This document shows, one piece after another, positions 11,115-21,876 of a stretch of DNA of 64,000 nucleotides. The DNA comes from Budorcas taxicolor. Its lineage: Eukaryota > Chordata > Mammalia > Artiodactyla > Bovidae. How positions within the stretch are numbered: the stretch's first letter is position 1; every line of letters starts with the position of its first letter. The stretch lies in assembly GCF_023091745.1 (NCBI RefSeq), contig NC_068911.1:159202004-159266003 (forward strand). Direction: 5' to 3'. A program made the translations under genes and the position numbers. The notes under the pieces were generated by a model. That model ran no database searches. It was given only the letters and a program-made list of their open reading frames with translations, and was not told where the DNA came from.

Positions 11115-11370
11115 TCACCTAATCATTCAACAAATATTTATTGTATTTCTACTATGTGACACACTATAAACACACAGGGAGCAAAATAGGCAGAAACAGA
11201 AAAATTTTCTCATGTGGAGCTTTCAATCTACTGAATTAAACCAAAATGAAGATAAATAAATAAAATGTATGTTTATCTTGATGTTAGATGGTGATAAATT
11301 TATAAGTACCATGGAGAAAATTAACATGAGAAAGAATTAAGAAGGATCAGATTCTTATCTTATTTTAAAT
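11115..11370 (+). repeat. Ancient L2 LINE fragment
   Basis: TTCAACAAATATTTATTGTAT, CTACTATGTGACACACTATA, then AGCTTTCAATCTACTGAATT follow the same L2 3' order seen near 2500 and 12240, but heavily mutated. Confidence 0.5.
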
Positions 11371-11749
11371 AGGGTTATTAAAATATATTGTAAGAATATA
11401 TGGTATGATCAAAATATAGGAGGTGAAAAAAGACCAGTTGTCATCTATTTGTCTTAGTTGCTTGAAATCTGGGCTTTGACTTATAGGGAAAAAAATGAAG
11501 ATAGATATTAACAAGTCCTTTCAAAAACCACTGACCACTCAGAGTGAAATGGTGATTCAATACCATCTCTCAAGTCAACTCCTGACAAAGTCCAGCCAGA
11601 GATATGTGTCCTTTTAAATAGTGACTTTTTTTCTTTCATACGATGATGTCAAGTCAATATTAAAACAGAAAGGAAGTATCAGAAAACAGAAGTATTAAAA
11701 CAGAAAGGCAGAATTTTTCCCTTCCTTTATAAATCATAAAAATAATGTA

Positions 11750-11950
11750 TAATTGAGAAAAAGATAAATTTTAAAATTTATATTTTAAATATAAATCATA
11801 AAAATAATTTTATAAATATAAAAATATATTTACAAATATATTTTAATGTTTATAAATTATAAATATAACTTATATTTATAAATATAAATTGAGAAAATTT
11901 TAAATTTAAATTAAAAATTAAAATTAAAAATTTTCCCAGTTAAAAAAAAT
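11750..11950. repeat. AT-rich low-complexity tract
   Basis: Almost pure A/T made of shuffled AAATATAAAT and TTTATAAATAT motifs with many short self-complementary stretches. It has no coding content and could serve as a DNA-unwinding or matrix-attachment sequence. That role is not shown. Confidence 0.9.
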
Positions 11951-12239
11951 ATAAATTGAGACAATTTCCTCTCAAAATCCAAGGAAAACCACAACTTTAC
12001 CAAAACATAATTACAAATATCTGCTAATAGAGTAACTCAGTACAATAGGCCTTCTTGACATTAAACAATACCAATTAAGTGGAATTTTCAAAGTTAAAGC
12101 TATTGTATTTTTCAATCTTAAGGCAACCATTAAAATTATTTTATAAAGAAAGAAATAAGATGAATGGGGTTAAATAATGTACTCAAGATTATACACATAG
12201 TAAACTGTAGGGGAAAAATCTCTTGCTAACTCTACTTGA

Positions 12240-12610
12240 TTTGTTGATTGAATTTATTCAATTGTTTATTGAGTATCTATTAATATGCTGAGTCCCAAAC
12301 TAAGGATACAGCTGAAAACAAAAAAGGCAAGATGTCGGTCCTCACAGAGTTTTCCTCCTGCTAAAAGGATACAGACAATAAAAAAGGAAACAGGTAAGAT
12401 GATTTCAGATATTGACATAAAATAAGGTAATGTGATAGAGAGTAATGGCAGGGGACCACTTAAGAAAGCATTAGAGCTTTAGAAATCATTTCCTACTTGA
12501 GGAAAGACATTTGATGTGAACTTTGAATGACAGGAAGGAACCTAGCAAGTAAAGATTTAAGGGCAAAGCATTCTGAGGGAAATTTATAAAAGAAGAGTGA
12601 CAGTAACCTG
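12240..12610 (+). repeat. Ancient L2 LINE fragment
   Basis: TTTATTGAGTATCTATTAATA, AGGATACAGCTGAAAACAAA, GGTCCTCACAGAGTTTTCC, GGTAATGTGATAGAGAGTAATGG and CATTTGATGTGAACTTTGAA keep the L2 3' order, giving the clearest L2 copy in the window. Confidence 0.65.
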
Positions 12611-13589
12611 TAACTTAAAGCAATACTTAGTATGCTAATTTTTTAACTACCCAGAGTATGAGATAATGAACTACTTATGGTCAGGATTTCAAGAAATAGC
12701 AATTTTTGAGTAGGTGACTCCAATTCAAAATGAAACCAAAAAGAGTTTGGAAAAAAAAGAGATGTCAAATGCCATAAATTTGAAGCTCACCTGTCTTCCA
12801 GTAACCCTTATATTAAACAATATTTCTGGGCTATATTACTTTTAAGAAAAATAATATGCATTACAGCATAACACTAAGATTTCCTAATAAGGAAACAGAA
12901 AGAATACAAAAAAATTCAAAAAACGTAAAGGTTAGCAGGTCTGTAGTCTTTGGTATTCACACATGATTTATGTTACAAACAAAAGCAGTAAGTCTGGGCC
13001 ACAATACAGAAGTGAAACCCTGATGAACTCGGAGCATTGTAACTTGCCCCTATAAATCACAATTACCAAACACCAATGATAAATAGCTTGAATCTCAGAG
13101 TATTTACTAGCTCTCACCATTTGTTGGTTTGTTAACTGTTTGACTCTCCTCCAGAAATTGGTGTTCGGTAGCTCAACTTCAATGCATTAATATTTAATTG
13201 GGAACACTTGGAAACATTAGTTATGAAATGTCTAAAGAGCTTACTATTACAAACAAGACAAGAGTACTGGAGAAAATTCTTCTCCATGAATCTACCTTAC
13301 ATTCAAGAAGAAATAAAAGGCTCAATAAAAGCTTTAGATTCAAAAGAGAAGTTTAAAAATAGAAAGAATTTTTATGTACATAAACAAAAAAAATGGTTCA
13401 ATTTTTCAGCAGAATATCTCCAAAAAGAGCTCCCAAGTAAACTACTAATGTATTAAAGGAACATAACCCAAAAGAAAAGGTAAAAATATGAGTTATCAAT
13501 AAGCCCATTGAACAATATATTTTCATTAATACAAATAATTTTTCTAAAATGTTAATATTTCATTCTTGAAGAATGACTGCTATGACATT
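12611..13589. other. Unassigned DNA
   Basis: An 82-codon frame at 13208-13456 (plus) is lysine-rich and AT-driven, with no domain that I recognise. No splice or transcript context supports it. Confidence 0.5.
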
Positions 13590-14165
13590 TCTTTTTTTCT
13601 TCATCTTATTGAGATATAATTGACAGACAAGTCTGTATAACTTTAGAGTATACAGCATTATTATTTGACTTACACACATCATGAAATGATTACTGCAATA
13701 AGTTTACTGAACACTCATCATCTCATATAGATACAAAATAAAAGAAGAAAATATATATTTTACTTATAAGAAGAACTCAGGATTATTCTTTGAACAACTT
13801 TAACACAACTGAGTTAATTATATTACTCAGGTTGTTCATTAAATCTGTATTCCTTATTTATCTTTTCACTATAAGTTAGTTCCTTTTGAACACTTTCATC
13901 CAATTCCCCCTCTCCCCACCCCTGCCTCTGGCAATCACAAATCTGATCTCCTTTACTATTTCTTGTTTCTTTTTGAAATATAATTGACCTACAACACTAT
14001 GTTAGTTCAAACACAAAGCAAGCCAATATTTCTATGTATTTCAAAATGATCACCAGGATAAATTTAGTTACCCTTTATCACCATACAAAGATACTACATT
14101 ATTATTGACTATATTCCCCACACTTTACATTTCATATCTGTTACTCATTTGTTTCTGAAAATGGT
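13590..14165 (-). repeat. Old L1 (L1M-type) 3' UTR, partly duplicated
   Basis: TTATTGAGATATAATTGACA, TACAGCATTATTATTTGACTT, CCCCACCCCTGCCTCTGGCAA is the classic old-L1 3' UTR read in reverse. A second start (AATATAATTGACCTACAACA, about 13975) repeats the same landmark, so two 3' ends or a partial duplication lie side by side. Confidence 0.75.
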
Positions 14166-14910
14166 ACTTCTTAATCTTTCACATCTATTTCTTAAGTTTT
14201 CTGTCTAGTATCCTCCTGAAGTAGCATCGATCTCCTCGTTTCTGAGGTGATAAGAACTGAGGCACTCAGATTGCAAAGAAGGAAAATAAAATGAGGAAAT
14301 TCCAGAAACAGGATTAAGCCTAAGAATTTTTGTTTTTAACATTTTCTTTATAATTACTTAACTAAATTATCTCTTTGCACACTGTTAAAACATTTTGGTT
14401 GACCATAACTTAAAAGGATGTCCTTGACATGGTAACACCTGAATATAAATCTATTATCCCACAAGATTTCTAGATTCTCCAGAAGTTGAATCTAGAGTCA
14501 ATGTTGCATCCATAACTTGAAAAAAAACAAGTCTTCAGTCATCCTGAATGGGATTTCCCTCACAGTAAGAACCTGCACACAATCACTCTAACATTGCTTT
14601 CCATTTTTGTCCCCACTGACCCCAGTGGAAGTTCCAAGCAGGAGAAAGGCTTTTAATAACCCATGGATTGGTATTGTAAGCTTCTCTGTGACTTAACAGA
14701 AAAATGTTTCGGGGAAAAGTAGTCCTGAGCACAACTTTGAAATGCAAGTGTTTCACTTCATCACCAACATCTCTGTCTCTTTTCTGGCTTGTTTTTCTGG
14801 ATTTGGTGCAGTTAGGGAGTTAATTGTTGGTGTTTTAAAAAACAAAATGTTGCTGACATCAATTAGAAAAGACAAACAAACAAACAAATGCTTGCAAATA
14901 GGAAGAATTC
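14166..14910. other. Unassigned DNA
   Basis: No gene or clear repeat was recognised. An AAAC-type short repeat occurs at 14873-14888. Confidence 0.5.
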
Positions 14911-15768
14911 TGTTGTTCAGTTACTCAGTCATCTCCTACTCTTTGTGACCCCATGGACTGCAGCAGGCCAGGCTTCCCTGTTCTTCACCATCTCCTGGAG
15001 CTTGCTCAAAGTTGTGTCCATTAAGTCAGTGAAACCATCCAACTATCTCATCCTCTGTCATCTCCTTCTCCTCCTGCCTTCAATCCTTCCCAGCATCAGG
15101 GTCTTTTCCAGTCAGTCAATTCTTTGCATCAGGTAGCCAAAGTATTGGAATTACAGCTTCAGCATCAGTCCTTCCAATGAATATTCAGGACTGATTTCCT
15201 TTAGGATTGACTGGATTGATCTCCTTGCAGTACAGGGGACTCTCAAGACACCACCGTTCAAAAGCATCAATTTTTTGGCACTCAACTTTCTTTATACTCC
15301 AAATCTCACATCCATACATAACTACTGGAAAAAACATGGCTTTAACTAGACGGATCTTTGCTGGCAAAGTAATGTCTCTGCTTTTTAATATGTTCTCTAG
15401 GTTGGCCATAGCTTTTCTTCCAAGGAGCAAGCATCTTCTAATTTCATGGCTGCAGTCACCATCTGCAGTGTTTTTGGAGTCCAAGAAAATAAAGTCTGTT
15501 ACTCTTTCCATTATTTCCCCATCTATTTGCCATGAAGTGATGGGACCAGATGTCATGATCTTAGTTTTCTGAATGTTGAGTCTTAAGCCAACTTTTTCAC
15601 TCTCCTGTTTCACTTTCATCAAGAGGCTCTTTAGTTCTTCTTCACTTTCTGTCAGAAGTGTGGTGTCATCTGCATATCTGAGTTTATTGATATTTCTCCC
15701 AGAAATCTTGATTCCAGCTTGTGCTTCATCCAGTCCAGCATTTTGCATGATGTATTCTGCATATTACT
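14911..15768 (-). pseudogene. BovB 3' fragment with YADD region
   Basis: The 3' end lies at 14911 with only one degenerate unit of the pentanucleotide tail. The RT C-terminal part runs to 15768. A 187-codon frame (15185-15748) carries NKLRYADDTTLLTESEEELK, GLRLNIQKTKIM and SCE/GCEIWSIKK, so the YADD active-site segment is intact. Motif A and everything upstream are absent. The frame ends early near 15185 and the 3' segment is out of frame. It is a dead-on-arrival insertion, not a gene. Confidence 0.92.
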
Positions 15769-16037
15769 GACTTTCCCATACATGTTTTCCTAACATGTAC
15801 ATGCTATCCCTGGAGGGCATTTTCCATGGCCTGTTGTAAGCACTTTACTTGTATTACACACATTCTGATTAGGTTGAGAGTAGCTGGACTAGTGATGTTT
15901 GTCATATAATCCACAGAAGCTATGGTAAAAGATAAATAAGAGTCATGGATGAATTCATGGAAGATGGAGTTTCCAAGTTGGGAAAGCTGAGGAGAAAGGG
16001 AAATGAGAAGAATCTCAAATCTTCTGAGGCTGAGTCT

Positions 16038-18432
16038 CCAAGATGGCGGAGTAAAAGGATATGAGCTCATCTTCTCCTGTGAGAACTCCAAAATAACAAC
16101 TCACTGCTGAACATGCATTGACAGGAGAATGTTGGATGCCACCCAAAAAAAGATACTCCACATCCAAGGGCAAATGAAAACCCACAGCAAGATGATAAGA
16201 GAGGCGAAATCATTTTTAGAATCAAACCCCATACCCACCAGAGACACTCAGACGACTCAAACAAACCCTGTGCACACCAGGACTCAGAGACCCTGCAGAG
16301 GCTGAGCCAGAACTGTGTATGAGTGTCTCCTGTGGAAGTACGAATCAGCAGTGGCCTGCCAGAGGGGCAGGGGCTCTGGGTGCAGCACACCTGGGTATGG
16401 CATAAGCCCTCTTGGAGGAAGTTGCCATTAGCCCCACCACAGAGACACCAGAACTCACACAGGACTGGGGAAACAGAATCTTGGAGGGCACAAACAAAAC
16501 CTTCTGTGCACCAGGACACCGGAAAAAGGAGCAGTGACCCCACAAGAGACTGGCCCAGACTTGCCCATGAGTGTCCAGGAGTCTCTGGCATGGGTCGGTG
16601 GTGAGCAGCTACAGGGGGAATTGATGCAGCAGTGAGTGCACTTTTGAAAGAGGTTGCCATTATCTTCATTACCTCCACCATAGTTTGGCCTCAGGTCAAA
16701 CAACAGGGAGGGAACATAGCCCCTCCCTTCAACAGAAAGTTAGATCAAAGATTTTTACTGAGCATTCCCTGCCCATTCAGAAGAAGACCCAGTTTCCACC
16801 TCAGGTCTCCCATCAGAGAGCTTCCATAAGTCTCTTATCCTTATCCATCAGAAGGCAGACAGAATGAAAACCACAATCACAGAAAACTAAGCAAACTGAT
16901 CACATGGACCACAGCCTTGTTTAATTCAATGAAACTATGACTGGAATGCAAAAGTAGGAAGTCAAGAAACACCTGGAGTAACAGGCAAATTTGCCCTTGG
17001 AATGCGGAATGAAGCAGGGCAAAGACTAATAGAGTTTTGCCAAGAAATGCACTGGTCATAGCAAACACCCTCTTCCAACAACACAAGAGAAGACTCTACA
17101 CATGGACATCACCAGATGGTCAACACCAAAATCAGATTGATTATATTCTATGCAGCCAAAGATGGAGAAGCTCTATACAGTCAACAAAAACAAGACCAGG
17201 AGCTGACTGTGGCTTAGATCATGAACTCCTTATTACCAAATTCAGACTGAAATTGAAGAAAATAGGGAAAACTGCTAGACCATTCAGGTATGACCTAAAT
17301 CAAATCCCTTATGATTATACAGTGGAAGTGAGAAATAGAGTTAAGGGCCTAGATCTGATAGATACAGTGCCTGATGAACTATGGAATGAGGTTCGTGACA
17401 TTGTACAGGAGACAGGGATCAAGACCATCCCCATGGAAAAGAAATGCAAAAAAGCAAAATGGCTGTCTGGGGAGGCCTTACAAATAGCTGTGAAAAGAAG
17501 AGAGGTGAAAAGCAAAGGAGAAAAGGAAAGATACAAGCATCTGAATGCAGAGTTCCAAAGAATAGCAGTAAGAGATAAGAAAGCCTTCTTCAGCGATCAG
17601 TGCAAAGAAATAGAGGAAAAGAACAGAATGGGAAAGACTAGAGATCTCTTCAAGAAAATTAGAGATACCAAGGGAACATTTCATGCAAAGATGGTCTCGA
17701 TAAAGGACAGAAATGGTATGCACCTGACAGAAGCAGAAGATATTAAGAAGATGTGGCAAGAATACACGGAAGAACTGTACAAAAAAGATCTTCAAGACCC
17801 GGATAATCATGATGATGTGATCATTAATCTAGAGCCAGACATCTTGGAAAGTGAAGTAGGTGGGCCTTGAAAAGCATCACTACGAACAAAGCTAGTGGAG
17901 GTGATGGAATTCCAGTTGAACTATTTGAAATCCTGAAAGATGATGCTGTGAAAGTGCTGCACTCAATATGCCAGCAAATTTGGAAAACTCAGCAGTAGCC
18001 ACAGGACTGGAAAAGGTCAGTTTTCATTCCAATCCCAAAGAAAGGCAATGCCAAAGAATGCTCAAACTCCCGCACAATTGCACTCATCTCACAGGCTAGT
18101 AAAGTAATGCTCAAAATTCTCCAAGCCAGGCATCAGCAATACATGAACCATGAACTCCCTGATTTTCAAGCTGGTTTTAGAAAAGGCAGAGGAACCAGAG
18201 ATCAAATTGCCAACATCTGCTGGATCACGGAAAAAGCAAGAGAGTTGCAGAAAAACATCTATTTCTGCTTTATTGACTATGCCAAAGCCTAAGACTGTGT
18301 GGATCACAATAAAGTGTGGAAAATACTGAAAGAGATGGGAATACCAGACCACCTGACCTGCCTCTTGAGAAACGCTGGACTGGAAGAAACACAATCTGGA
18401 ATCAAGATTGAGGGGAGAAATATCAATAACCT
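16038..18432 (+). pseudogene. BovB copy W: 5' UTR, partial endonuclease and RT, two internal deletions
   Basis: This copy keeps the extreme 5' end (CCAAGATGGCGGAG at 16038) and about 900 bp of 5' UTR. It jumps at about 16937-16943 into the endonuclease, losing the EN N-terminus. A 277-codon frame (17037-17870) contains QIDYILCSQRWRSSIQST and GADCGLDHELL, so the EN SDH motif is changed to LDH. It then covers the linker to EAEDIKKMWQEY. RT follows with several breaks. The first codon of the FD pair in the motif-A region is a TAA stop (18290-18292). About 150 bp are missing at 18367-18373, where two GAGAAAC copies have collapsed to one. The copy stops just before the YADD codons without a tail, where copy X begins. 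Confidence 0.92.
16255..16690 (+). repeat. Diverged tandem repeat within BovB 5' UTR
   Basis: Two units of about 234 bp share landmarks in the same order: GCACACCAGGAC (about 16273) and GTGCACCAGGAC (about 16506), then GAGTGTCTCCTG versus GTCCAGGAGTCTC, then AGGAAGTTGCCATTA versus AGAGGTTGCCATTA. They differ by substitutions and indels. The duplication may be a feature of the BovB promoter region. Confidence 0.6.
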
Positions 18433-18741
18433 CAGATGGAGCAAAGCAAAAAAAAAAACAAAAAAACCCAGATGTGGATGTGTATGGTGATAAAAGAAAA
18501 GTCTGAGGCTGTAAAGAGCAATATAACAAAAGAACCTGGATTGTTAGGTCCATGAATCAAAGCAAACTCGATGTGGCCAACAGGATATGGCAAGAGTGAA
18601 CATCAACATTTTAGGAATCAGTGAACTAAAACGGACTTCAATGGGTGAATTTAACTCAGATGACCCTTATATCTACTATTGTGGGCAAGAATCAGAAGAA
18701 ATGGAGTAATCATCATAGTCAACAAAAAAAGTCTGAAATGT
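18433..18741 (+). pseudogene. BovB copy X, 5' segment (endonuclease start)
   Basis: The segment covers the end of the BovB 5' UTR and the EN N-terminus (sense GGTCCATGAATCAAAGCAAA, AACATCAACATTTTAGGAAT) and stops at GTCTGAAATG. There copy Y is inserted in reverse. The missing continuation (sense TTGGATGCAATCTCAAAAAC) lies 3.1 kb away at 21877, so the two pieces were once joined. Stops and indels prevent coding. Confidence 0.88.
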
Positions 18742-21700
18742 AGTTTTAGTTTAGTTCAGTCACTCAGTCATGTCTGACTCTTTGTGACCCCATGATTCGC
18801 AGCATGCTAGGCCTCCCTGTCCATCACCAACTCCCGGAGTTCACTCAGACTCACATCCATCAAGTCAGTGATCCCATCCAGCCATCTCATCCCCTGTCGT
18901 CCCCTTCTCCTCCTGCCCCCAATCCCTCCCAGCATCAGAGTCTTTACCATTGAGTCAACTCTTCGCATGAGGTGGCCAAAGTACTGGAGTTTCAGCTTTA
19001 GCATCAGCCCTTCCAAAGAAATCCCAGGGCTGATCTCCTTCAGAATGGACTGGTTGGATCTCCTTGCAGTCGAAGGGACTCTCAAGAGGCTTCTCCAACA
19101 CCACAGTTCAAACAAATCAATTCTTTGGTACTCAGCTTTCTTCACAGTCCAACTCTCACATCCATACATGACCACTGGAAAAACCATAGCCTTGACTAGA
19201 CGGACCTTAGTCAGCAGTGTAATGTCTCTGCTTTTGAATATGCTATCTAGGTTGCCCATAACTTTTCTTCCAAGGAGTAAGTGCCTTTTAATTTCATGGC
19301 TGCAGTCACTATCAACAGTGATTTTGGAGCCCAAAATGTAAAGTCTGCCACTGTTTCCACTGTTTCCCAATCTATTTCCCATGAAATGATGGGACCAGAT
19401 GCCATGATCTTCGTTTTCTGAATGTTGAGCTTTAAGGCAACTTTTTCACTCTCCTCTTTCACTTTCATCAAGAGGCTTTTTAGTTCCTCTTCACTTTCTG
19501 CCATAAGGGTGGTGTCATCTGCTTATCTGAGGTTCTTGATATTTCTCCCGGCAATCTTGATTCCAGCTTGTGTTTCTTCCAGTCCAGCATTTCTCATGAT
19601 GTACTCTGCATAGAAGTTAAATAAGCAGGGTGACAATATACAGCCTTGACGTACTCCTTTTCCTATTTGGAATCAGTCTGTTGTTCCACGTCCAGTTCTA
19701 ACTGTTGCTTCCTGACCTGCATACAGATATCTCAAGAGGCAGGTCAGGTGGTCTGGTATTCCCATCTCTTTCAGAATTGTCCACAGTTTATTGTGATCCA
19801 CACAGTCAAAGGCTTTGGCATAGTCAATAAAGCAGAAATAGATGTTTTTCTGGAATTCTGTTTCTTTTTCCATGATCCAGCAGATGTTGGCAATTTGATC
19901 TCTGGTTCCTCTGCCTTTTCTAAAACCAGCTTGAACATCAGGAAGTTCACGGTTCATGTATTGCTGAAGCCGGGCTTGGAGAATTTTGAGCATTACTTTA
20001 CTAGCCTGTGAGATGAGTGCAATTGTGCGGGAGTTTGAGCATTCTTTGACATTGCCTTTCTTTGGGATTGGGATGAAAACTGACCTTTTCCAGTCCTGTG
20101 GCTACTGCTGAGTTTTCCAAATTTGCTGGCATATTGAGTGCAGCACTTTCACAGCATCATCTTTCAGGATTTCAAATAGTTCAACTGGAATTCCATCACC
20201 TCCACTAGCTTTGTTCATAGTGATGCTTTCTAAGGCCCACTTGACTTCACATTCCAGGATGTCTGGCTCTAGATGAGTGATCACAGCATCGGGATTATCC
20301 GGGTCATGAAGAACTTTTTTGTACAGTTTTTCTGTGTATTCTTGCTACCTCTTCTTAATATCTTCTGCTTCTGTCAGGTGCATACCATTTCTGTCCTTTA
20401 TCGAGACCATCTTTGCATGAAATGTTCCCTTGGTATCTCTAATTTTCTTGAAGAGATCTCTAGTCTTTCCCATTCTGTTCTTTTCCTCTATTTCTTTGCA
20501 CTGATCGCTGATGAAGGCTTTCTTATCTCTTACTGCTATTCTTTGGAACTCTGCATTCAGATGCTTGTATCTTTCCTTTTCCTCTTTGCTTTTCACCTCT
20601 CTTCTTTTCACAGCTATTTGTAAGGCCTCCCCAGACAGCCATTTTGCTTTTTTGCATTTCTTTTCCATGGGGATGGTCTTGATCCTTGTCTCCTGTACAA
20701 TGTCATGAACCTCATTCCTCATTCCACTGTATAATCATAAGGGATTTGATTTAGGTCATACCTGAATGGTCTAGCGGTTTTCCCTACTTTCTTCAATTTC
20801 AGTCTCAATTTGGTAATAAGGAGTTCATGATCTGAGCCACAGTGAGCTCCTGGTCTTGTTTTTGTTGACTGTATAGAGCTTCTCCATCTTTGGCTGCAAA
20901 GAATATAATCAGTCTGATTTCGGTGTTGCCATCTGATGATGTCCATGTGTAGAGTCTTCTCTTGTGTTGTTGAAAGAGGGTGTTTGCTGTGACCAGTGCA
21001 TTTTCTTGGCAAAACTCTATTAGTCTTTGCCCTGCTTCATTCCGCATTCCAAGGGCAAATTTGCCTGTTACTCCAGGTGTTTCTTGACTTCCTACTTTTG
21101 CATTCCAGTCCCCTATAATGAAAAGGACATCTTTTTTGGGTGTTCGTTCTAAAAGGTCTTGAAGGTCTTCATAAAACCGTTCTTCAGTGTTACTGGTTGG
21201 GGCTTAGACTTGGATTACCATGACATTGAATGGTTTGCCTTGGAGACAACAGAGATCATTCTGTCGTTTTTGATACTGCATCCAAGTACTGCATTTCAAA
21301 CTCTTTTGTTGAACATTTTGGCTACTCCATTTCTTCTGAGGGATTCCTGCCTGCAGTAGTAGATATAATGGTCACCTGAGCTAAATTCACCCATTCATCC
21401 ATTTTAGTTCACTGATACCTAGAATGTCGACATTCACCTTTGCCATCTCTTGATTGACCACTTCCAATTTGCCTTGATTAATGGACCTGACATTCCAGGT
21501 TCCTATGCAATATTGCTCTTTACAGCATTGGACCTTGCTTCTATTACCAGTTATAGCCACAGCTGGGTATTGTTTTTGCCTTGGCTCCCTCCCTTCATTC
21601 TTTCTGGAGTTCTTTCTCCACTGATCTCCAGTAGCATATTGGGCACCTACTGACCTGGGGAGTTCCTCTTTCAGTATCCTATCATTTTGCCTTTTCATAC

Positions 21701-21876
21701 TGTTCATGGGTTTCTCAAGGCAAGAATACTAAAGTGGTTTGCCATTCCCTTCTCCAGTGGACCACATTCTGTCAGACCTCTCCAACACACCTGCCCGTCT
21801 TGGGTTGTCCCTTGGGCATGGCTTTGTTTCATTGAGTTAAACAAGTCTGTGGTCCTAGTGTGATTGGACTGACTTG
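18742..21876 (-). pseudogene. Nearly full-length BovB copy Y, inserted within copy X
   Basis: About 3.1 kb on the minus strand, from the 3' end at 18742 through RT, linker and endonuclease into the 5' UTR at 21876. It is the most complete copy here. EN pieces include GTWNVRSINQGKLEVV (near 21530) and GSDHELLITK (near 20820), so the SDH motif is kept. The linker is in 20345-20722. RT has FIDYAKAFDCVDHNKLW (19673-19993). Defects: about 65 bp lost near 20716-20724, several frameshifts, and the tyrosine codon of YADD is a TAA stop (minus strand, 19523-19525). The ACTGA tail is short and drifted. BovB encodes one polyprotein with EN and RT for target-primed insertion; this copy cannot make it. Confidence 0.93.

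Noticed and set aside
17037..17870. 277-codon frame as an active endonuclease gene
   Set aside because: It is the middle of a BovB polyprotein with the EN N-terminus deleted and the SDH motif changed to LDH. It has no start context.
18742..21876. Copy Y as a potentially mobile BovB
   Set aside because: A stop at the YADD tyrosine, a deletion of about 65 bp and several frameshifts abolish the polyprotein.
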